This document shows, piece by piece, positions 55,281 to 64,000 of a DNA stretch of 64,000 nt; position 1 is the first letter of the stretch; the number at the start of each line of letters is the position of its first letter. The stretch lies in the NCBI GenBank assembly GCA_033239005.1, contig BSQZ01000004.1:16399507-16463506 (forward strand), read 5' to 3'. The DNA is from Lamellibrachia satsuma. Taxonomy: Eukaryota; Annelida; Polychaeta; Sabellida; Siboglinidae. The notes beneath the pieces are model-generated. The model saw nothing but the letters and a program-made list of their open reading frames with translations. It was not told the origin of the DNA and did no database searches. Position numbers and translations under genes: made by a program.

Positions 55281-56740
55281 CGCCTTTACGTGTTTTATTT
55301 GTGTAAAATGTCTATATGTCACATGTTATTGTATACTAGCAGTTGACATTACGCCTATAGCACAATTCCGGTACACCTTTCTTATGTGACTTATCCGTTG
55401 TACATTTTACACAATAATTTCTAGGTACATATGTAGTGTGTGGCAGTGCTGGTTGACAATAATTGCATTGCTTTGTATACACTTTGTATATGTACAAAAC
55501 GTTTGGTTCAATCAGCGATGCGCTCACTATATATGTATATGAGCGTCCGGCAATCCAATAAATTTATTCATGGTTTGCCATGTTAACAACATACTACTGG
55601 CTTTGTTGACGTAAATTAAACCAGACACATCAGTGACATCCAATTCATAATGAGGGATTTCTTTAGACTGCAGCGCAGGAAACTAAATAAGGTAAATGCT
55701 TTAGCAAGACAACTACTAAGCACGTACATAGACCGTCAATACTGGTCAGAAGTGGTGATTACTCAAGTTTAGCTGTGCAGTATATCAAACAAGCCCATTC
55801 ATCAGTAAATAGATGTTGCTGCTGGTCGCCTAAGTCACTGGCCACAAAGGAATTCCGGCCACATTAGCCGCAGTACAAGTAGGACAGACGAAGGCGTTGT
55901 TACTAGACAGTCTCAGCCATGTTTTTCGTTCTACATATCGCTAGTTCCGTAACTTATAGACACCGACGTCAGCTGAATTTGCATGCTACAAGTTCTCTAT
56001 AAGTGTCACGTCGGTTTACGGAGAGGTAAGTACTGACAACTACATATCAGTTCTTAGACGTTATTTCAAAGAAGGCATACTTATGTTTGTCATGGATTGC
56101 CGGGGTTTCCGCTCACTAGATTGGCTCGGGTCTATTTGGGATGCCCCATTTCTATAATTCAACGCTCGTGAATCGTGGTAGCACAAATGAACAAGACAGC
56201 AGAGACAAATGGAAGTAAAATAAACGTTTAATATACGATAGTTACTCACTCCTTGATCTATGTAATTATTATAAGAAAATTACTCGATTATGTAGTAATC
56301 GGCCTGGGAATTATTCATCCTGAGAAATAACTCATGATCCAAACATCAACCTAAAGTAAACTTTGTGGTTATACTCATCATGAATAAAGATATAACACGG
56401 CTGTGTTAGTTTATGTGCCTCGACATGTCTTACTATCACACAACCCTGTTCTAAGAGCTACAAAGTCAGTTCCGAGCCATCTGTGTCTAGATAACAGTTC
56501 AGCCCCTTCTCTACTTGATCACGACACGATATCACGTTTCTCCCTGTGACGTGGCCGTCTACGGTCGTGACTCGAACGTCGCACAGAGACGATTCTGTTG
56601 TCTGCCGTCGTTCTAGGGTTAAGACCACAGTTGACCTTCCTGCTTATTGTTTCAAAATGTATAATCAACACATAACAATACCAATTTCATGTTGTGTGCC
56701 TACTTTGTAAGTGCCTGGGCAAAAGGAAATGAAGGTATCC
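55281..56740. other. Unassigned region
   Basis: No gene, repeat or element recognised. Confidence 0.4.
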
Positions 56741-56744
56741 AACC

Positions 56745-56822
56745 CTAACCTTTGTTAACCCCATATCTAGTTAACCCCATACCTAGCTAACCTCATCCAT
56801 AGCTAACCCTAACTCTAACCCA
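56745..56822. repeat. CCCTAA-like degenerate telomeric patch
   Basis: CCAACCCTAACC, then several GTTAACCCCATA and GCTAACCCTAAC blocks. Similar in kind to the patches in the palindrome arms. Confidence 0.5.
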
Positions 56823-56824
56823 GA

Positions 56825-58400
56825 AGTGGTTTACAGAAGACATAACCATTCCCATAGGCACTGATTGATAGGATTGGTGAACAGTTTGCTTGGAAAAGGC
56901 ATACAACAGTAGCAATCACGAATAGCATGGTACATATCAGATGCCAAAATGTAAATTTGGTCAAAATTGGGGGGTATGGCACTACTATGTGAAGGAGCAG
57001 GTAGCCATTTTGTACTAGAACATTCATTGGTGATATATGTTATGTGGCCCAGTGCATTGGTAACATCGTGTAACAAATTTGGAAAGAATAGTTGTATATT
57101 GGTTGTGTCACAGCCACTGGAAGCATTGTGTAGATCAGCATTTTCATATATGGCTGCAACGGGTATCTGTTCATGTGATACCTCTGTATGGTGGCGTATC
57201 CAAATCAAGCCGTTCGCCTTGTATCTCATCAACTAGAAGCATGGAAGCAGTCATATAAACAATACAATTTGACAAGCCTGACACATTGGAATTTACCTGA
57301 AATCCTGTTTAATGTGACAAATTGTGAATTTTCTGACAAAATTACGCAATGTTTGGTTAAAACTCAAGCAATTATATAAATATTAATTTGAAAATAAGGT
57401 ATATTGAAAGAGACAGTAAGCAGGCTTCATTGGGTCGCAATGCTTTAGAAATCTAGTGTACATGATCTATGATTTATCAAGTGTCAAAATCGACTTATGA
57501 TTAAATGATGTGACTGGTTTTCAGCTAATATTATGGGCAAGGCATTGTTTAGATTTGGCCGTCAAACAAGTAATAATGACGTTACAAGCTGGAGTTTTCC
57601 ATAATATGTCTTCATATATATCATGCCGCATTTTCTCAAAAAAAAGCTTCTCTATTTGGGGTGAGACCACAGTTGACCTTCCTGTTTATTGTTTCACGAA
57701 TGTAGAGCGTATGAAATTGTAAAATGGGAAGTTAATGAATTAATATTATGTGACATGAGTGCCTTTGAGCAGGAATAGTCATAGGTTTGTTTGTAGAAGC
57801 TATTGGCTGTGAAACAGTGCATTCTTTAAAGAGTTTAAATGAGGGAGGAATTTATGGGAATTTTTCTGCTATGGGCCACGTGGGCGCATGAATACATGGC
57901 TATTTTGTTGGCAAAATTAGTAGGCATCACACGTTGGGGCGATTTAAAAGAGCTGGAGGCATGTGATTTTGATAAAATTTGGTCAGTATATCAATGAGAT
58001 GATGGCAGTTGCTGTGGAAATTTTTCAGAATTTTTGATGGTCACGTTTTCTTATAATCAGACAAAACGTTAACATGGCCACCAATGCAATTCTCTACTGT
58101 GGTCTGACCCCTCTAGGGGCAAGACCACACGTATTACATTATGCTATGCGAAATTAAGCAATTCATATGATGTGACATAAGTGCAATCGAGCAGGCATAT
58201 CGACAGGTTTGTTTGTAGAAGCTATTGGCTGTGAAATAGTGCATTTTTGGGAGCTAAACAGGCGGAGGGATGTCATGTCAATGAGACGATGGCGGTTGGT
58301 GTGAAAACAATTCAGAAATGTTGATTGTCAGGTTTTCTTATAATCAGAAAAATCGTTAACATGGCCACCAATGCAATTTTGCACTGTGATCTGACCTCTC
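56825..58400. repeat. Dispersed repeat family, copies B and C
   Basis: 57190-57400 matches the palindrome arm at 5334-5540 (GTGGCGTATC, CCTTGTATCT, CAACTAGAAG, TTGGTTAAAA). 57350-57570 matches 54121-54340. 57990-58090 and 58268-58375 match 54780-54880 (GTTTTCTTATAATC, AACGTTAACATGG). The minus-strand open frame 56831-57232 (about 132 codons, ATG at 57229) shares its first 35 residues with the arm ORF. Function is unknown. Confidence 0.65.
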
Positions 58401-58670
58401 TAGCGTACGGCTGCGGTTGTCGTGCCGCGAATGTCGTGCAGAGACGATTCTGCGCTCTGCCGTCGTTCAGTCATTCCGACTTACTGCTCCGGGCGAAGTG
58501 CCGCGTATGGCTTACTGCATTCAGCGCGTTGGCGCGCGGCGCGTTGGCGCGTTGGACACAGTATTGCGCTGGCAGTTGGGGCAAGCAAGTGTGAAGTAAT
58601 CGATTAGTTTGGAAAATACGCTTTCCGAAAAGACGCCACTGCACACCATTGGTACGTCGTGTTTGGGAAG

Positions 58671-58818
<148 letters not shown>

Positions 58819-58829
58819 AGTTGACTCAC

Positions 58830-59550
58830 GTGACAGGCAAAGGCGTTGTTACTCACACGTATCCTTCATCTGACATCCGGGCACATACGCTGGGCTAGAC
58901 GACCTTTCTGTGTTCCCTCTCTTATAACCTTGATCTGCCTGCTCGCCGAGACGCCTCACACGTGTATTCAGTCTCTTTTTATATGCCTTGTTTTGAGAGA
59001 TCACGTGACACTAGTTCATCAATCACCGTCTCTTGGTTTAGTCCACTAAGAAACCACTCCTTAAATGTTTAGTGTAAATAATCTAAAACACCCCTAAATT
59101 GTGGAATACTCCGGTCCTTGCCTACTTAATATGCATCGTTCACTTCCATAAACAAACCCACGCCGTAGATATGGACACGGGCATACTTGGGTAAACAAAT
59201 TGCATAATACTTGTCGCCTCTAACAAAGGCCGATGCATTCCTTCAAACTTGAAAGGTTTAATATTAAAAATGTTTCATAATACTAGTACTGTCAACAAAC
59301 TTGCCACTTGGCAATGAAACGACAGCAACTTAAAGGTACGATTAGTATATAACTTGGTTAATCTTGGTACACATAGGTGACTGTTGTTGTAGACATGCCA
59401 AATATTTTACTTTCAAATATCAGACGAAAATGTATGCAACTATTCATACTAATCACCCCCAGAAAGTCAAACTGGCATATTCTCTCAAGTGTGGCATAAA
59501 CGGCCCCCACCAGTTGGTATACACAACACAGGTATTCATGTTACGACCAT
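58830..59550. other. Unassigned region
   Basis: No gene or element recognised. Confidence 0.4.
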
Positions 59551-59554
59551 TTTG

Positions 59555-59715
59555 GAAATGAGGGGCATTTTGGAATGATCCCAACCATTACTGGAATTCC
59601 AATAACGCCCGCACAAGTCGGAATCGCCTAGGCACCAGCGGCTGATTCCAACTTGGGACGGCCCATTATTGGAATTCCAACTTGAGATAGCCCGTATTGG
59701 AATTCCAACAACGCA
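59555..59715. repeat. Short repeats built on TTGGAATTCCAA
   Basis: Four to five copies of a (C/A)TTGGAATTCCAA palindromic core in a degenerate 40-50 bp unit with CCCATTATTGG or CCCGTATTGG. Confidence 0.7.
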
Positions 59716-60840
59716 TAGAGTGATACATGTATAGCATTGTGCGTAATCGGAATAATACATTTGCTTTACAGACATTGTTATAAACTGTATGGTTGGACCG
59801 ATTTAGTAGACACAATGTTACAAAGATGTCTTGCTGATTATATTCATACTATCCTGATTATATTAGTTGAGTAATTAAGGTGCGTAGTGTTCAGTGCTCA
59901 CCTTTGTTTTAAGATTTATTGTGTGTGCAATGCAATTGTTACTTTTAAGTCAATTGAGATGTTGCAGCTTCGGCCCTAAATAAACATTTGAAATGGAGGT
60001 GTCTAGTAATACGTTATTTTAAGACCTCGCGAGTTATGGTGTCTTTTGTCAATAAGCCGCCCCTCGTCAGTAAGATATCTTACATCCGTCAGATGTCACA
60101 TGTAAGCAAGATGTACCGTGTCGGTGATGTGTCCTCTGTCAGGAAGGTGCTGTATGTATGTATGTATGTATGTATGTATGGAGTTTGGACAGTAAGGTAC
60201 CCCACTGACATCTAAGCCGCCCATTACAGGGATACACTTAGTTCTGTACATCTAATGTGACAGCTGTTTGCCACCGTGTGTAATCTCTGCCACTAACTGC
60301 CCCTAAACGGCATTTTGTAGTGACAGATAACCCCTCTCACAATGTACCAACATTACGTTTTGGATTCAGCACACCCAAATCACCCTAAATTCGTTGTTAG
60401 GATATCATTACTATACTAATTAGAAGCGTGTTTGTATATTTTGTGGGCAAATCAGGCTCCATTTTTTTTTTCATTTAGGAGGTCAAGGACCCCTCCCATG
60501 GTTTGTAGACATCACTTTTGGGGATTCCGCATACCCAAATGATCATAAACTGTTTGCTGGCATGCTTTACTTTAAAAAAGCCTACAGGTTTTCAATGTTA
60601 TGAAAGTGGTACCGGTCTAAGAGTCGCGATTGCGACTACCCAGGTCGACAAAGGCCGGATATGTGCAGCTGAGACGTGTTTATCTTCAGGACGAGATAAT
60701 ATTGATTAATTGCTTTCTGTAGCGGCAGGTCTTCGATTCGTAGCCGGCGTTCACACACCGTCTCGTCACGCAGCCATGACACAAACCTGTGCCGAAGAAT
60801 TTCGTCTGTAGCGAATCCAATTCTTCGCCGTAGTATGAAG
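59716..60840. other. Mostly unassigned region
   Basis: Contains a (TATG)n run at 60150-60180. Otherwise nothing is recognised. Confidence 0.4.
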
Positions 60841-60841
60841 T

Positions 60842-60965
60842 TCGATGAGACGCGGTGGCCCGGCGGTTAGAACGTAGGACTCCCTTCGAGAGAACCCGGG
60901 TTCGATGAGGCGCGGTGGCCCGGCGGTTAGAACGTAGGACTCCCTTCGAGAGAACCCGGGTTCGT
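60842..60965 (+). repeat. tRNA-like SINE head, two tandem 60-bp copies
   Basis: Two almost identical 60-bp units, GCGCGGTGGCCCGGCGGTTA through GAGAGAACCCGGGTTCG. TGGCCCGGCGG resembles a Pol III A box, and GGTTCGATGAG/GGTTCGTATTC resembles a B box about 40 bp downstream. No complete cloverleaf can be closed, so it is a SINE head and not a tRNA gene. Confidence 0.55.
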
Positions 60966-60969
60966 ATTC

Positions 60970-61875
60970 TTTTGTTATCGTTTCGAAGCTTTGGCAATTT
61001 GGTTCGCCCCACGTTGCCACAGTTCACTCAACTGTAAGCGAGTGCCATATTGCATATGTAAGTGGATATCTAAATGAGTAGACTTCGCGCAGTAATTTCA
61101 GCGTGGCTGAATCCTTCCCAGAGAAGTCGATATGGCGTTGACATAAACAGGTCTGGCAAGAAGTAAGTGCAGTACGCTTTGATCAATCCCAAGGACTTAA
61201 TACCGCGCTGTATAAGAACGCACCTTTACCTTTGAGGTAGGTGCTATTTTTTGACCGGCTTCCTGTGCACTGTTGTTGAAGAGATATCGCTCAAGCTCTG
61301 CCAATACGTTATCATTGGATTGATCGTTCTCCCAGGTGAAAGTGTCAAATACTATAGCTGCATCTTCCCTAACAATATCTTCACTGGCAGTAGCGTTGCT
61401 ACCCTCGGTAGGTCCTCCTGCTATCAGTTGCCAGTGGCAATTTCATAGTGCTGCCATGCCGTCCTCCATTAAAGTAGATTAATTAGTATCCATTATTAAT
61501 TATGTTTACAGCGGTAGACTAGCTGGCGGTGTTACCAGCGTCTTTTCCCCTGTAGCAATGCAAATGAATAGATGGACAAATCTTTATTTCAACAACACAA
61601 TTGAAATAGTGACGTCAAAGCTACACTGTACTTTGTTGAAAATGGGCCAGAAGAAATGCAATGCTTATATTACTTGTCCTATTACTAATAAGAGATTGGA
61701 TAATACTAAATCAATAGACTGTCAGGTTGGCCATCTCAGACATGGCTCGCTTATTGGCTGCCGAGTAGTAATTAGGACGATGTTTACGTAGCTTGGCACG
61801 CCATAAATCCACACTTCATACACCGTCAAACTGTACACTGCTCCACCTTCCAGCGTTGAATCGAAAATGTTCGCA
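60970..61875. other. Unassigned region
   Basis: No supported gene or repeat. Confidence 0.4.
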
Positions 61876-61889
61876 GTGTTTGGTTTAAA

Positions 61890-62540
61890 GTATCATTTTA
61901 CATATCATTAAGACGATCATCGAGGCTGTCACAGAGGCTATTGTGATCAAACTGATTAACAATCCGAAATTCACAGACACTCTTGTTAAAAACATCTTGC
62001 AGGCGGGTGTCTTGAACAATATCAAATAAGAACTGTATGATTCCTGTGCAATAGAAAATGGACAATATGCCAAGAAAATGCAAGCGATTGACAAACAAAT
62101 GGCCGTACTGGAAAAGGACAATTATTATTATCATCTTTATTCGGACTCAAGATCCACTAGCATTAAACAAATTGAAAGTTAGAAATAGCTAGGTCCTAGC
62201 GCAATGCAGTTGACGCCCAGGAACAATACAGTAGACGTAATTGTCTGCTGCTTCACAGCATACCGGAAACAAACAAAGACACCGACGAAGCGGTCCTGGC
62301 CACAAGCAACAACAAGCTTGGGCTGCAATTAACACAAGACTGCATTGACAGAACCAACCATCTAGGGGGTAACCGTCCAGACGTCAACATCAATGACGCA
62401 ACTCGTAAGCCACGCCCAATCATCATCAATATTCACAAGCTACGAATCGAGAAGAAAAACATTCACATCCAAAGGCAAGCTGAAAAGAGCAAAGTTAATC
62501 ACTACCGAACATCTGACAAAAAGAAGAGTAGAACTACTAA
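61890..62540 (+). pseudogene. LINE ORF1-like (L1/Tx1 type) relic
   Basis: The plus strand reads a coiled-coil-like segment (KTIIEAVTEAIVIKLI, KMQAIDKQMAVLEKDN), then NCLLLHSIPETNKDTDEAVL, QDCIDRTNHLGG, RKPRPIIINIHKL and, after a frame change, TFTSKGKLKRAKLI, EHLTKRR. This order (coiled coil, NLLI.G.PE, DI.R.HRLG, RPIIVKF) is that of L1-type ORF1 nucleic-acid chaperones. Several stops are present. The relic runs into the 43-bp minisatellite. Confidence 0.7.
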
Positions 62541-62551
62541 GCAAGACAGTC

Positions 62552-64000
62552 ATTGCTCAAGTTATATGTTACATTCGTGTTACGGTCATTGGTCATTGCT
62601 CAAGTTATATATTACATTCGTGTTACGGTCATTGGTCATTGCTCAAGTTATATATTACATTCGTGTTACGGTCGCTGGTCATTGATCAAGTTATATATTA
62701 CATTCGTGTTACGGTCATTGCTCAAGTTATATATTACATTCGTGTTACGGTCATTGCTCAAGTTATATATTACATTCGTGTTACGCTCATTGGTCATTGC
62801 TCAAGTTATATATTACATTCGTATTACGGTCATTGGTCATTGATCAAATTATATATTACATTCGTGTTACGGTCATTGGTCAATGCTCAAGTTATATATT
62901 ACATTCGTGTTACGGTCATTGGTCATTGCTCAAGTTATATATTACATTCGTGTTACGGTCATTGGTCATTGCTCAAGTTATATATTACATTCGTGTTACG
63001 GTCATTGGTCATTGATCAAGTTATATATTACATTCGTGTTACGGTCACTGGTCATTGATCAAGTTATATATTACATTCGTGTTACGGTCACTGGTCATTG
63101 ATCAAGTTATATATTACATTCGTGTTACGGTCATTGGTCATTGATCAAGTTATATATTGCATTCGTGTTACGGTCATTGGTCATTGCTCAAATTATATAT
63201 TACATTCGTGTTACGGTCATTGGTCATTGATCAAGTTATATATTACATTCGTGTTACGGTCATTGCTCAAGTTATATATTACATTCGTGTTACGCTCATT
63301 GGTCATTGCTCAAGTTATATATTACATTCGTATTACGGTCATTGGTCATTGATCAAGTTATATATTACATTCGTGTTACGGTCATTGGTCAATGCTCAAG
63401 TTATATATTACATTCGTGTTACGGTCATTGGTCATTGCTCAAGTTATATATTACATTCGTGTTACGGTCATTGGTCATTGCTCAAGTTATATATTACATT
63501 CGTGTTACGGTCATTGGTCATTGATCAAGTTATATATTACATTCGTGTTACGGTCATTGGTCATTGCTCAAGTTATATATTACATTCGTGTTACGGTCAT
63601 TGGTCATTGATCAAGTTATATATTACATTCGTGTTACGGTCATTGGTCATTGATCAAGTTATATATTACATTCGTGTTACGGTCATTGGTCATTGCTCAA
63701 GTTATATATTACATTCGTGTTACGGTCATTGGTCATTGCTCAAGTTATATATTACAATCGTGTTACGGTCATTGGTCATTGCTCAAGTTATATATTACAT
63801 TCGTGTTACGATCATTGGTCATTGCTCAAGTTATATATTACATTCGTGTTACGATCATTGGTCATTGCTCAAGTTATATATTACATTCGTGTTACGGTCA
63901 TTGGTCATTGCTCAAGTTATATATTACATTCGTGTTACGATCATTGGTCATTGTTCAAGTTATATATTACATTCGTGTTACGGTCATTGGTTATTGCTCA
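62552..64000. repeat. 43-bp minisatellite running off the right edge
   Basis: About 34 copies of a 43-bp unit (GGTCATTGGTCATTGCTCAA plus GTTATATATTACATTCGTGTTAC), with some 36-bp copies lacking one GGTCATT. Variant copies recur about 509 bp apart (CGCTCATTGG at 62786 and 63293, CGTATTACGG at 62820 and 63329, GGTCAATGCTC at 62878 and 63387), so the array grew by duplication of a multi-unit block. Confidence 0.95.

Noticed and set aside
60842..60965. Functional tRNA gene
   Set aside because: No acceptor stem can be closed and the B box is imperfect. It is tandem and SINE-like.
62393..63610. Repeated KLYITFVLRSLVIAQVIYYI membrane-like proteins
   Set aside because: Translation of the 43-bp minisatellite in rotating frames.

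Overview
The window is eukaryotic and almost certainly animal. The genes carry spliceosomal GT-AG introns with matching phases. There is an ankyrin-repeat gene, animal-type SGNH/GDSL proteins with N-terminal signal anchors, several non-LTR retrotransposon relics, hAT-type DNA transposons and degenerate TTAGGG-like tracts. About half of the sequence is tandem repeat or mobile DNA. The combination of an intron-bearing vitamin B6 synthesis pair with this repeat content suggests a marine invertebrate (sponge, mollusc or similar). The species cannot be fixed from the sequence.

Layout. (1) 1-19.2 kb: an ankyrin-repeat gene on the minus strand (first exon at 19.17 kb, running off the left edge). Its third recognised exon is split by a 12,309-bp near-perfect palindrome (2631-14939) flanked by a 6-bp target-site duplication CACCGC. 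A 23-bp minisatellite (788-1715) and a 58-bp minisatellite (16350-16880) lie in or beside it. (2) 19.2-22 kb: microsatellites and a decayed LINE 3' end. (3) 22.0-34.4 kb: a divergent gene pair encoding both subunits of pyridoxal 5'-phosphate synthase, PdxT/SNO (minus, 5 exons, 254 aa) and PdxS/SNZ (plus, 9 exons, 309 aa), with 813 bp between start codons. All exon phases join and all catalytic residues are present. (4) 35-45 kb: two tandem SGNH-fold genes (minus), and a broken third copy (plus) whose 5' end has been amplified into a 78-bp minisatellite. (5) 45-53 kb: a LINE split by a 4,272-bp hAT element with 8-bp target-site duplications and a decayed transposase, followed by a CR1/jockey-like LINE with one nonsense codon. 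(6) 53-60.8 kb: a dispersed repeat family also present in the palindrome arms, microsatellites and unassigned sequence. (7) 60.8-64 kb: a tRNA-like SINE head in tandem, a LINE ORF1 relic, and a 43-bp minisatellite running off the right edge.

How the genes work together. PdxT releases ammonia from glutamine and passes it to PdxS, which builds pyridoxal 5'-phosphate from a pentose phosphate and a triose phosphate. The shared upstream region suggests co-expression. Most animals lack this pathway, so the pair is the main metabolic feature. The main structural feature is the palindromic mobile element inside a coding exon. A further point is that exon 4 of PdxT ends in a minisatellite that repeats its splice donor five times.

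All exon boundaries, identities and repeat counts were read by eye. No alignment or database search was run.
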